This document shows positions 46,569-54,742 of a stretch of DNA of 64,000 nt, piece by piece; the stretch's first letter is position 1, and the number at the start of each line of letters is the position of its first letter. The notes under the pieces were generated by a model, which had not been told where the DNA came from, made no database searches, and saw nothing but the letters and a program-made list of their open reading frames with translations. The translations under genes and the position numbers were made by a program. Origin of the DNA: Streptomyces sp. NBC_01381 (GTDB lineage Bacteria > Actinomycetota > Actinomycetes > Streptomycetales > Streptomycetaceae); assembly GCF_026340305.1 (NCBI RefSeq), contig NZ_JAPEPI010000001.1, forward strand, positions 558,001-622,000. Reading direction: 5' to 3'.

Positions 46569-46720
46569 GACACCTCTCGGGTTACACACATTCGTACACC
46601 CCCGCCCGCCGTCGAACCCTGTGGAAATACGGATTGCAGAACCCACAGAAGTGACTGGTTCTGTAAGGGAGTTCGCCCTGTAGTGGAAGGAGCACACCTT
46701 CACCGACCGGAGGAACGTCC

Positions 46721-47248
46721 ATGGCACGGACCGGGCAGGTCATCACCGGCAACCGCCCCGCGCAGTACATGTTCACCGCGCTGCAGACGACCCATCAGCA
46801 CGCGGACGCCAAGGCAGGCATCCTCTCGGCGGCGCAGGCGGGCCTTGCCGTCACGGCGGGCTCGTGGAGCGGCCGAGCGGTGCAGATCTGGGAGCGGGGC
46901 GGGGTGGCCGCGGTGGTCGCCGGGACACTCCTCACCCTCTTCGTCTGCGGTCTGATCGGCGGCGCGGTGAGCCTGGCGGCGGCGTTGAGCCCGCGGCTGC
47001 TGCGGGGCACGGACGTCAACCGGTACAGCTTCGTGCACCTGGCATCGGGCCCGGACATCCTGCCCACCAGCACCGAGGACGCACGGCCCGACGAGGCCGC
47101 GGACCGGAGGGAGTTGTCGCACACCGTGCGGTTCCTCGCCCATGTCGCCGTACGCAAGTACCGCTGGCTGACGGCGGCGGTGGTGTGCACGGCCGTCATG
47201 GGCGTCAGCGCGGGGCTGAGCGTGACGTTGCAGCCGGCACTGCTGTGA
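46721..47248 (+). CDS. Pycsar effector-like membrane protein
   Basis: 175 residues. An N-terminal helix YMFTALQTTHQHADAKAGILSA resembles the conserved opening of PycTM-type effectors (ADxKAGxLL). Two membrane helices follow (GVAAVVAGTLLTLFVCGLIGGAVSLAAAL), then a soluble segment and a final helix (LTAAVVCTAVMGVSAGLSVTL). In Pycsar such proteins are opened by a cyclic nucleotide and damage the membrane. GGAGG lies 7 nt before the ATG. It is divergent from the cyclase operon across 152 bp. Confidence 0.75.
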   Translation: MARTGQVITGNRPAQYMFTALQTTHQHADAKAGILSAAQAGLAVTAGSWSGRAVQIWERGGVAAVVAGTLLTLFVCGLIGGAVSLAAALSPRLLRGTDVNRYSFVHLASGPDILPTSTEDARPDEAADRRELSHTVRFLAHVAVRKYRWLTAAVVCTAVMGVSAGLSVTLQPALL

Positions 47249-47263
47249 GCCCGGACCGACCGG

Positions 47264-47974
47264 CTAAGGGGTTTCACCTGCCAGATCTCCGAGTTGTCTG
47301 AGGCTCGGCAGGTCGCGGATGGTGGTGGAGCGGTAGCCGGTCTCCAGCAGGCCCTCGTCGCGGAGTTCACGCAGCACCTTGTGGATGGTCGTCTCGGCGG
47401 CACCGACCAGCGTGGCCAGCTCGGGCTGCGTGAGCCGGCAGCCGATGACGACTCCGCCGCTGCGGGCGGATCCATAGGACGCGGCGAACTCCACCAACAG
47501 CCGGGCAAGGCGCACCTTCGCCGGATATCCGCGGAAGTCGAGGCGCCGCCGGTTCGCCCAGCGCAGCCGGTCGGCGACGATGCCGGTCAGCGCGATGGAG
47601 ACCTCGGGGCGGCGCAGCTGCAGCTCCCGGAACTCGCCGGTCCGCAGTGCTCGGGCGGTGACCGGACCGCAGGCGGTGACGGTGGCCGAGCGGGGGGCGC
47701 CGTTCATGGCCGCCATCTCGCCGACGGTGTCCCCGGCGGCCCGCACCGCGAGGAGCGAGGTCTCGCCGTTCTCGACGCTCGCGGTGACCTTGACGAAGCC
47801 GGACAGGAGCAGCAGTACGTGCCGGTCGTCCATGCCCTCGCGGAGCAGTACGTCACCGGCGTCGAACCGGACTTCGGTGCCCAGGCCGAGGAGTTCCAGC
47901 CGCGCCGCGGGTGACAGCATCCCCAGCAGACTGCGGGCGGGCCACTCCTCGGGCTTGGGCATGGGCGTGGACAT
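47264..47974 (-). CDS. Crp/Fnr-family regulator with cyclic-nucleotide-binding domain
   Basis: 236 residues. N-terminal cNMP-binding beta-roll (FDAGDVLLREGM, VLLLLSGFVKVT, GDTVGEMAAMNGAPRSATVTA; the phosphate-binding cassette GEMAAMNGAPRSA is close to GELALxxxxPRxAT) and C-terminal HTH (LTQPELATLVGAAETTIHKVLRELRD). ATG 47974 chosen; GTG 47992 is possible. Its end faces the PycTM-like gene tail to tail, 15 nt apart. It can read the same nucleotide signal. Confidence 0.85.
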   Translation of the reverse strand: MSTPMPKPEEWPARSLLGMLSPAARLELLGLGTEVRFDAGDVLLREGMDDRHVLLLLSGFVKVTASVENGETSLLAVRAAGDTVGEMAAMNGAPRSATVTACGPVTARALRTGEFRELQLRRPEVSIALTGIVADRLRWANRRRLDFRGYPAKVRLARLLVEFAASYGSARSGGVVIGCRLTQPELATLVGAAETTIHKVLRELRDEGLLETGYRSTTIRDLPSLRQLGDLAGETP

Positions 47975-48029
47975 GGGCCAAACGTAGTTCACGCCCCGGA
48001 TCGGGGTACGCCTGTTCTGTCTGTCCGTC

Positions 48030-48359
48030 TCATCCGGCGATGAGCGCGAGGACCCGCTGGATCGCCGCGACCACGGGGGCCCCGACCTCGCCGACGACCG
48101 TCGCGACCCCGCCGATGGCGCTCAGGGCGAGCCGCAGGGTTCCGGGATCGACGTCGCGGCCGGCGCTTATGGCGCCCAGGGAATCATCGATGACGCGCCG
48201 GTCCTCGGCGGAGACCTGACCCCGCAGCACCTGAATTGCCTGGATCATTTCCCTGAAGGCCGCCTGCGGGTCAACTGGCCCTTGATTCTTGTTGATTCCG
48301 ACATTTCCCATACCGCCGGTCTGCGTGACGGAGTCCCCATAGTGATTGCCGCCGTTCAA
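48030..48359 (-). CDS. 109-aa protein with N-terminal amyloid-like motif
   Basis: TTG start overlaps the stop of the upstream gene (TTGA), implying coupling. Residues 8-21 read GDSVTQTGGMGNVG, a Gly/Asn/Gln motif like prokaryotic amyloid-signalling or RHIM-like sequences. The remainder is helical and ends in a hydrophobic segment (LSAIGGVATVVGEVGAPVVAAIQRVLALIAG) that could insert in a membrane. No family name is assigned. A later ATG would remove the motif. Confidence 0.65.
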   Translation of the reverse strand: MNGGNHYGDSVTQTGGMGNVGINKNQGPVDPQAAFREMIQAIQVLRGQVSAEDRRVIDDSLGAISAGRDVDPGTLRLALSAIGGVATVVGEVGAPVVAAIQRVLALIAG

Positions 48360-48901
48360 CTTCCCACCCGCTTCCCCGTATTACCGACGCCGCCGATCTG
48401 ATTGATCTTGTCGCCGATGTGACTGTTGTAGAAGTTAGTGATCTCCGTACGGAAGTTGGCCTGCGGATTCGATATCGCATCCGTGATCTGATACACGAGC
48501 CCGCCCACTTCACGCGGGTCCGCGCTGACCAGCACGGCCCGCGGCGTCCCCGAAGTCTCGATGACCAACGCGTAGTACGTACGCATCGCGAGGACCAGGC
48601 ACAACTGGATCGTGAAGGCAGCAGCCAGGACCAGCACGACGATGGTCACGCCGCGCATGACGTCCTGCTCGTTGCCGTACTCACCGCCGGACCAGTCGAT
48701 CCTGTCGCTCGCGGCGAAGGCGGCCACCGTCAGGATCGCCAGGATCACGGCGTACCTGATGAAACGCCACACGGCGGCCTTACGGTCGGGTTCGATCCTG
48801 ATCGTCGTGGCCCGGGCGATGTTGTGCAGCGGATATGCCTCGCCACCGACCCAGAGAATTCCTCGGGCCACTTGAACAACAATGACCGTGCGCTTGGCCA
48901 T
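48356..48901 (-). CDS. DUF6232 membrane protein with C-terminal amyloid-like motif
   Basis: 181 residues from ATG 48901. N-terminal PH-like strand region (VARGILWVGGEAYPLHNIAR) and two membrane helices (FIRYAVILAILTVAAFAA and GVTIVVLVLAAAFTIQLCLVL), the DUF6232 layout. The end reads GDKINQIGGVGNTG, matching the N-terminal motif of the next gene product. First gene of a probable three-gene unit with the 109-aa protein and the Crp regulator. Confidence 0.75.
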   Translation of the reverse strand: MAKRTVIVVQVARGILWVGGEAYPLHNIARATTIRIEPDRKAAVWRFIRYAVILAILTVAAFAASDRIDWSGGEYGNEQDVMRGVTIVVLVLAAAFTIQLCLVLAMRTYYALVIETSGTPRAVLVSADPREVGGLVYQITDAISNPQANFRTEITNFYNSHIGDKINQIGGVGNTGKRVGS

Positions 48902-49162
48902 GATGAGCCCTTCCCCCGAAGCGGACAGAGTCCGCCGTGAGGCAGAGCATCCTCTCCAACCACCATTCCTACAAGGGAATTTGAAGAGTACGACCCGGTC
49001 GGGGTACGCGCGGAAACTCACCTTTCCCTGAGGCCTCACAGGAGGACGTTAGCGGGACGTCAGTCCGGCGTAAGTGGGACGTCAGCGGGCCCCGGCAGTG
49101 TGGTGATCACCGCGGAGGACACCGCCGCGGAGACCCAGACCACCGCACGGGGGAACCTCACA

Positions 49163-49840
49163 ATGCGTACCAACCGAATCCGCGCCACCGTCCTCGCCAC
49201 GGCCGCCACCGCCCTCGCCCTGTCCCTCACCGCCTGCGGCGGCGGCAGCGACAGCGGCTCGGACGGAGCCAAGGCCGACAGCGGCAAGGGCGCCGGCACC
49301 ACCGTCGACGGGTCGAAGGGCTCGCAGGACTCCGGAGAAGCCTCGGCCGAGACGTCCGGTGGCACCGTCCAGGCCGACAGCGGCCAGGGCTCCGGAGCCA
49401 CTGCCGCAACTGCCCAGCCCTGCAAGGGCGACGAGATGTCGTACTCCGTACTGCACCGCTTCCCGGCGGAACAGGGCGAGCACCTCCTCATCACCGCCGT
49501 GAACGCCGGCACCAAGCCCTGCTGGGTCACCTCGTACCCGTCCGTCATGCTCGGGGACACCACCGACGTCCTGCCCCACACCTCGAAGGACGCCGACGGC
49601 GGCACGGCCAAGGTCACCATCAAGCCCGGCGGCAAGGTCTACTCCGCCGTCGCCCTCTTCGCCGACGGCGACCAGACCCACACCTCCTCGCAGCTCTCCC
49701 TCGCCCTGCGCGACCAGACCGGCGACAGCGGTCCGGGCTACGACAACGAGGCCTTCGACGGCAAGGGCGCGCCCTCGGAGTTCACCTGGGACACCGCCGA
49801 GGTCACCAACTGGAACACCGCCAAGCCGTACGACTTCTGA
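49163..49840 (+). CDS. DUF4232-type lipoprotein
   Basis: 225 residues. Lipobox LSLTAC, a Ser/Gly-rich linker of about 60, then a DUF4232-like domain with two cysteines (TAQPCKGDEM and KPCWVTSYP). Secreted and membrane-anchored; role unknown. The 260 nt before it (48902-49162) contain its promoter and that of the divergent DUF6232 gene. Confidence 0.83.
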   Translation: MRTNRIRATVLATAATALALSLTACGGGSDSGSDGAKADSGKGAGTTVDGSKGSQDSGEASAETSGGTVQADSGQGSGATAATAQPCKGDEMSYSVLHRFPAEQGEHLLITAVNAGTKPCWVTSYPSVMLGDTTDVLPHTSKDADGGTAKVTIKPGGKVYSAVALFADGDQTHTSSQLSLALRDQTGDSGPGYDNEAFDGKGAPSEFTWDTAEVTNWNTAKPYDF

Positions 49841-49868
49841 CCGGGAGTGTGGAGGGCGTGACGGGAGT

Positions 49869-50012
49869 TCACGCCTCCCCCTGCCAGTGCGGCCCGCGGA
49901 AGGCTCCGCCCTCGTACATCGGCAGCTTGATCCGCTCGCCGTGGCGGGCGAGCTGGGACCAGGGGCGGATGATGACCTCCGCGCCCAGCCAGGCCAGTTG
50001 GCGCGCGGTCGG
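49869..50012 (-). pseudogene. C-terminal remnant, possibly a carbon-nitrogen hydrolase
   Basis: After an in-frame stop at 50013-50015 the minus strand encodes PTARQLAWLGAEVIIRPWSQ and ends MYEGGAFRGPHWQGEA. The ARxLAWxGAEVI pattern recalls nitrilase-superfamily enzymes. No start codon with a ribosome site; 5' part missing. Confidence 0.4.
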
Positions 50013-50110
50013 CTACGGGGTGCGACCTTCGGGGCTGATCCCGGCACCGCGTTACAGTCGGATGATCCCGCTGGATAGGTTCAGCGGGGCCAACCACATG
50101 GGGGATCGTC

Positions 50111-50476
50111 ATGGCACTGTTCGGGAACGCGCACACGATCAATCCGGGCAAGGCGCAGCAGGACTACGCGCGGCTGCTCGGGCACGGTGAGCAGGTGCAG
50201 GCCGCGTATCTGCTGATCCGCGACACCATGCTCTTCACCGACCGGCGGCTCGTCCTCGTCGACAAGCAGGGGATAACCGGCAAGAAGATCGAGTACCACT
50301 CCGTTCCGTACCGGAGCATCACGCACTTCGCGGTGGAGACCGCCGGGCACTTCGACCTCGACGCGGAGCTCAAGATCTGGATCTCGGGCGGCCATGAGCC
50401 GATCCAGAAGACCTTCACCAAGGGCGTCGACATCTACGAGGTGCAGGCGATCCTCACGCAGTACGTGGCGCGGTAG
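50111..50476 (+). CDS. bacterial PH-domain protein
   Basis: 121 residues, entirely one bacterial pleckstrin-homology domain (LLIRDTMLFTDRRLVLVDKQG, IEYHSVPYRSITHFAVET, LKIWISG, then a C-terminal helix). Cytoplasmic; function unknown in bacteria. ATG behind GGGGGATC. Confidence 0.88.
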   Translation: MALFGNAHTINPGKAQQDYARLLGHGEQVQAAYLLIRDTMLFTDRRLVLVDKQGITGKKIEYHSVPYRSITHFAVETAGHFDLDAELKIWISGGHEPIQKTFTKGVDIYEVQAILTQYVAR

Positions 50477-50514
50477 CGCTCCGCTGGGAGTGCGGTACTC
50501 GTCCGCGAGTCCGT

Positions 50515-50545
50515 CGTGGCTGGTCGCGCAGTTCCCCGCGCCCCT
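50515..50545. repeat. dispersed Streptomyces intergenic repeat, copy 2
   Basis: Same 31 nt as at 8251-8281. Here the GCGCCCC end folds with GGGGCGC at once, making a hairpin between two convergent genes, so it probably also ends transcription. Confidence 0.75.
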
Positions 50546-50558
50546 TCGGGGCGCGGCC

Positions 50559-51467
50559 TCACACCGCCGCCGGCGCGACGGCCGCTCGCACCGCGGGGAC
50601 GATCTCCTCGGCCCAGCGGCCGAGTGAGATGTCCAGCGGGGTGTCGCCCACCGGGAAGTGGATGATTCCGGACGCGCCGTGTTCGAGCACGGCGCCGGTC
50701 AGCTCTTCCGTCCACTGGGCGACCGAGCCGCCGAGCCAGCGGCCTTCGGCGTCGCGGGTGGCGGTGAGCGGGGTCTCGGTGATGACGCCGGGGATGTTGT
50801 AGACCGTGGCGATGTCCTCGGGGGAGCGGCCCGCCGCTGCCGCCGCCTCGTCGATGACGGGGCGGGACTCGCGGTAGCGGGGGCTGAGCCAGTCCGCCGC
50901 GTGGCCCGGGATCCAGCCGTCGGCCACCCGGCCGGTCGCGGCGAGGGACTTCGGGCCGACCGAGCCCGTCCAGACCGGGGCAGCCGCGGCGGCAGCCGGC
51001 TCCAGGCCGGTGACCTGGTAGAACTCACCGTCGAAGGTCACCGGATCGCCACCGCCCGACAACAGCTTCACCAGGGTGATCGCCTCCTCGAAGGCCCGCA
51101 CCGCCGCCCCGGGGCCAAGCCGCTCCGTACCGAGTCTGGTGATCTCGTCCCAGAGCCCGCCCACCCCCATGCCGAGCACGATCCGGCCGCCGGAGAGCGC
51201 CGACAGCGAGGTCACCGTGCGCGAGAGCATCGGCGCGGGGCGGCTCGGCAGGTTGGTCACGCTCACCAGGCCCGCGATGGACTCCGTACGGCCGAGGACG
51301 AAGCCGAGCTGGGCGTACGCGTCGAGACGGGCGCCGTAGTAGGGGTGGTCGGAGACCGTGAAGAGATCGAGCCCCGCCCGGTCCGCACGGACCGCGAGCC
51401 GCAACGTCTCCTCGACCTCGTCCACGGCCGTACTGATACCGATCCCGAAATGCACCTTTTCAGCCAT
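50559..51467 (-). CDS. LLM-class flavin-dependent oxidoreductase
   Basis: 302 residues from ATG 51467, luciferase-like TIM barrel (FGIGISTAVDEVEETLRLA, LFTVSDHPYYGARLD, SALSGGRIVLGMGVGGLWDE, WTGSVGPKSLAATGRVADGWI). F420- or FMN-dependent oxidation of an unknown substrate. Divergent from a MarR gene with an operator between them. Confidence 0.87.
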   Translation of the reverse strand: MAEKVHFGIGISTAVDEVEETLRLAVRADRAGLDLFTVSDHPYYGARLDAYAQLGFVLGRTESIAGLVSVTNLPSRPAPMLSRTVTSLSALSGGRIVLGMGVGGLWDEITRLGTERLGPGAAVRAFEEAITLVKLLSGGGDPVTFDGEFYQVTGLEPAAAAAAPVWTGSVGPKSLAATGRVADGWIPGHAADWLSPRYRESRPVIDEAAAAAGRSPEDIATVYNIPGVITETPLTATRDAEGRWLGGSVAQWTEELTGAVLEHGASGIIHFPVGDTPLDISLGRWAEEIVPAVRAAVAPAAV

Positions 51468-51493
51468 ACCCTCGCACACCCTTCTCACTAAAT

Positions 51494-51510
51494 AGTTCGT
51501 GGTACGAATC
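51494..51510. promoter_or_regulatory. MarR operator 1
   Basis: TTCGT-GGT-ACGAA, a perfect 5-bp palindrome in the LLM/MarR divergent promoter. The same pattern occurs twice upstream of the flavoprotein gene at 53128. Confidence 0.75.
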
Positions 51511-51541
51511 TCATCACGCCGCCCTGCCGTATTCTGAGGCA

Positions 51542-51991
51542 ATGGGGAATTCCGAGGGTGAAGAGATGAGGATCGCGACCGCACTGGTGCGCTCCTCGTT
51601 CCTGGTGAACGCCGTGTACGCGGAGGCCGCCCGGGAGTACGGCCTCACCGCTCAGCAGGGGCAGTTGCTCTGCGTCCTGATGGGCCGGCCGCTCGGGATG
51701 AGCGAGCTCGGCACGATGCTGGGGCTCGCGAAGTCCAGCCTCACCGGCCTGGTGGACCGGAGCGCCCAGCACGGGCTCGTACGGCGCGAGCCCGACCCCC
51801 GGGACGGGCGCGCGGTCCAGGTGGCGCTCACCCCGAAGGGCCGCGGCGTCGTCGAGCCGTTCTACGCCGAGACCTGCCGCCGCGTCGACGAGCTGCCGGT
51901 CGGCTTCAGCGAGGCCGAGCGCGCCAAGCTCGTGGAGCTCCTCGCCCGGGTGGTGCGGGACAACAAGGTGCCCGCGGTCTTCGCCGACTGA
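51542..51991 (+). CDS. MarR-family regulator
   Basis: 149 residues: winged HTH with MSELGTMLGLAKSSLTGLVDR and the wing VRREPDPRDGRAVQVALT. It faces the LLM gene across its own operator and probably represses both, and the flavoprotein gene, until it meets an oxidant or electrophilic ligand. Confidence 0.9.
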   Translation: MGNSEGEEMRIATALVRSSFLVNAVYAEAAREYGLTAQQGQLLCVLMGRPLGMSELGTMLGLAKSSLTGLVDRSAQHGLVRREPDPRDGRAVQVALTPKGRGVVEPFYAETCRRVDELPVGFSEAERAKLVELLARVVRDNKVPAVFAD

Positions 51992-52000
51992 GCCGGCGGG

Positions 52001-53128
52001 TCACGCCGTGCCGAACAGCTCCGCGAAACGCCCCGCGAAGAGGTCCTTGCCCTTGTACTCGCTGACCGCCTGCGCCGGCAGAACCGTCGGCCCGTCCGGC
52101 GTCGGCACCTGCCCCACACCTCCGTCCGGGCCCAGCGGAAGCAGGACGGAGGGGGTCGGCGCGGGGACATAGGTGGCCGCGGGGCGCTCGCCACGCAGCT
52201 GGGCGGTGATGTTCTCCGCGATCACCTCTGCGTGCTTCATCGCGTACCCCGCCATCTTGGCCTCCGCGAGGGCGGTGAGATCCCCCAGCGCGTAAATGTG
52301 CTCATGGCCGACGACGTTGAGCGTCTCGGTGACCCGGATCTGGCCCTGCGGGGTGCGGGCGCCGGCGAAGGCCTCGTCCCCAAGGTATCCACCGTTGACA
52401 CGTACGCCGTAGCAACGGAACCAGAGATCGGCGGTGACGGAACCGCCGTCGGTCGTCGCCACGGTGAAGTTCTTCGTACGGCCAGGCTCCGACGGCGGCT
52501 CCTCGGCGAGCGCGGTACGGAGCCGCAAGTCGACGCCCAGCACATCCAGTTGGCGGTGCAACTCCTCACGCACCTCCGGCAGGAATCCCGGCATGAGCTG
52601 CTCGGCCGGGTCGATGACCGTCACCCGCTTCTCCGGCCACACCGCCTTGATCTCACCCGACAGCTCAAGCCCGACGGGCCCGGCCCCCACGAGCAACACC
52701 CTCTCCGCACGCGAGAGTTCATCGTGCGCGGCATGGATACGCTCAAGCGCCTCGCTGGTCACATCCGTATCCGTCTTGGCCGGGAAGGGATACCCGGAGC
52801 CCGACGCCAGGACGACGTAGTCGGCATCCACGCGCGCCCCGGATTCCAGGGTGACGCCGGCGACGTCCACCGACGCGGCCCGCTCCCGTATGACCTTGCC
52901 GCGCCGCAGCAGCCTGTCGTACGGGAAGAACATGTTGTCGCCCGCCCAGTCGGGCCGGACCAGGGCCCGCAGCGATCCGGCCGCGTGCACGAAGGCGTCC
53001 TTGGGCTCGATGAGGACGACGTCGACCTCGTCGTCCAGGGCCTTGGCGACCGAGGCGCCGCCGTATCCGCCACCGATGACCGCGACGGTGCGACGGCCGG
53101 CCTGTCCAGCAGTTGTTGCGCGACTCAT
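52001..53128 (-). CDS. NAD(P)/FAD-dependent oxidoreductase, NDH-2/FSP1-like
   Basis: 375 residues from ATG 53128 (AGGAG upstream). FAD-binding GGGYGGASVAKAL, NAD-binding VLLVGAGPVGLELSGEI and a second FAD block (YALGDLTALAEAKMAGYAM). No membrane helix. Size and layout match AIF/FSP1-type quinone reductases rather than long NDH-2. Two operator copies stand in its promoter. Ends 9 nt from the convergent MarR gene. Confidence 0.87.
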   Translation of the reverse strand: MSRATTAGQAGRRTVAVIGGGYGGASVAKALDDEVDVVLIEPKDAFVHAAGSLRALVRPDWAGDNMFFPYDRLLRRGKVIRERAASVDVAGVTLESGARVDADYVVLASGSGYPFPAKTDTDVTSEALERIHAAHDELSRAERVLLVGAGPVGLELSGEIKAVWPEKRVTVIDPAEQLMPGFLPEVREELHRQLDVLGVDLRLRTALAEEPPSEPGRTKNFTVATTDGGSVTADLWFRCYGVRVNGGYLGDEAFAGARTPQGQIRVTETLNVVGHEHIYALGDLTALAEAKMAGYAMKHAEVIAENITAQLRGERPAATYVPAPTPSVLLPLGPDGGVGQVPTPDGPTVLPAQAVSEYKGKDLFAGRFAELFGTA

Positions 53129-53162
53129 GGTTCTCGCTCCTGGTGACCCGAAGAGGAAGTAG

Positions 53163-53175
53163 TTCGTCCCACGAA
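53163..53175. promoter_or_regulatory. MarR operator 2
   Basis: TTCGT-CCC-ACGAA, 34 nt upstream of the flavoprotein start. Confidence 0.75.
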
Positions 53176-53182
53176 CCATATT

Positions 53183-53199
53183 AGTTCGCGGAACGAACT
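53183..53199. promoter_or_regulatory. MarR operator 3
   Basis: AGTTCG-CGGAA-CGAACT, equivalent to TTCGC-GGA-ACGAA, 20 nt beyond operator 2. Tandem sites suggest cooperative binding. Confidence 0.72.
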
Positions 53200-53230
53200 G
53201 CAATCCGTTCAGGCCATTCATCCCGCCCGT

Positions 53231-53614
53231 TCAGTCCGTCGGCACGCGGTCCAGGAATCCGTGCACGGTGCGGATGCGGCCGTCGTCGGCGAGCGCGATG
53301 ACATCGAACCCGGCGACAGGGGCGGACCCGTCGGCCACCGAGACCAGCTCCCACGAGAAGCGCACGATGTGGTGATTGCCGTCGACGGCGCCCGTCTGCC
53401 GGAACTTGAAGCCGGGGAACTGCTCGTGCGCCCCGGCGATCACGGCGGCGAGGGCGGCGTGCCCGGAGACGTCGGCCAGCGGGTCGGTGTAGGTGCCGTC
53501 CTCGGCCCAGGCGGCGGCCACGGCCTTGGCGACGACGTCGGCGCTCTCGGCGTTCCAGGCCTCGAAGTAGCGGGCGACGGCGGTCTCGTACGCGGCGGTG
53601 TCGTGAGCAGTCAT
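53231..53614 (-). CDS. SnoaL/NTF2-like protein
   Basis: 127 residues of the NTF2 fold: AVARYFEAWNAESADVVAKAV, AEDGTYTDPLADVSG, GHAALAAVIAGAHEQFPG. SnoaL-like proteins catalyse aldol or hydrolytic steps or only bind ligands; none can be assigned. It lies upstream of the flavoprotein gene and could be part of the same regulon. Confidence 0.85.
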   Translation of the reverse strand: MTAHDTAAYETAVARYFEAWNAESADVVAKAVAAAWAEDGTYTDPLADVSGHAALAAVIAGAHEQFPGFKFRQTGAVDGNHHIVRFSWELVSVADGSAPVAGFDVIALADDGRIRTVHGFLDRVPTD

Positions 53615-53809
53615 GGAAATCAGCCTCCAGCGATTCGATGGCCAACCGGCGTGGTGTGGCGATGAGTTGAGCTTGCCGGGCCGCCGGGCAAGGGTCGATT
53701 ACGTCCGGGGTAATGCGAACGCGCCAGGACGCTGCCCCGTGTCTTCTCACACGGGTGCGACTGTGCTTGCCTGGGGGACCCTTTCGGTCGCTGGGGCGGG
53801 AGTTGACGT

Positions 53810-54724
53810 ATGCGCAAGCCGTGGATCGGTGGAGTCATCGCCGGTGTGCTGCTGCTCGGGGCATGTGGCGACCCGGGTTCCGGCACGGGGGCCGCGCCGG
53901 CCGAAGCCCCCCGGGCCGAGCGCCCGGCCGAACCCTCCGGGCCGCCGAAGTCAACCACCCAGCAGCGCGCCGCCGAAAAGCCCCGACCGAAGGCCCCAAA
54001 GGTGCTCTACCTAGGGGACTCCCTCGCCATGGAGAACCAGAACGTCCTGGGCGAGCTCCTCCGCGACGAACTGGGCGCGACTTACCGCAGCGCGCCCTAC
54101 TCCGGCACCACCCTGTGCGACTACCTCGACGACACGGACAAGGACTCCCTCGTCCCCGACAAGCACAAGGCGGCCGCCCTGGTGCGCGCGGAGCGGCCGG
54201 ATGTCGTGGTGCTGCAGTTCTGGGGCAACGCGTGGGGCTATACGCCGTGCATGGACGGCATCACGTACGACAAGCAGCGCGAGAAGTACTTCGAGCGATA
54301 CGCGGCCGACGCGGAGGCGCTGGCCGCGCAGATCGACGCGGCGGCGGGGGCGGACGGGCCCCGCGTGGTGTGGGTGCTGCAGGGCCCCGACCCGATCACG
54401 CCGGACCGCGTGCGGCGCGTGAACGGCATCTACGAGAGGCAGGCGCGGGCCTCCGGCGGGCGCGTGGCCGACGCGGGCGGCACGGTCGCCCCGGCATCGG
54501 ACCGATACACCTGGGTCGAGAAGCTGCCGTGCACGGCGTACGAGCGGGAACACCCGAAGTACTGCACGGACTCCGGCAACCGAACGGCCCTGCACCGGGC
54601 GGACGACTACCTGCACTTCTGCCTGGCACCGACGACGCCCAAGTCCCGCCCTTGCCCGACCCGTTCACCCGGCATCCGCCGGATGGCGGCGGAGGTTACG
54701 CGGGTCGTGGCCGAGGTGTCCTGA
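53810..54724 (+). CDS. SGNH/GDSL-like lipoprotein hydrolase
   Basis: 304 residues. Lipobox LLLGAC, then an SGNH fold with LYLGDSLA (catalytic Ser) and VVLQFWGNAWG; the C-terminal block HRADDYLHFCLAP holds the Asp/His equivalents (DxxH). Extracellular acyl-esterase or acyltransferase-type role, substrate unknown. Confidence 0.82.
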   Translation: MRKPWIGGVIAGVLLLGACGDPGSGTGAAPAEAPRAERPAEPSGPPKSTTQQRAAEKPRPKAPKVLYLGDSLAMENQNVLGELLRDELGATYRSAPYSGTTLCDYLDDTDKDSLVPDKHKAAALVRAERPDVVVLQFWGNAWGYTPCMDGITYDKQREKYFERYAADAEALAAQIDAAAGADGPRVVWVLQGPDPITPDRVRRVNGIYERQARASGGRVADAGGTVAPASDRYTWVEKLPCTAYEREHPKYCTDSGNRTALHRADDYLHFCLAPTTPKSRPCPTRSPGIRRMAAEVTRVVAEVS

Positions 54725-54742
54725 GCCCGGGACGGACGACGA

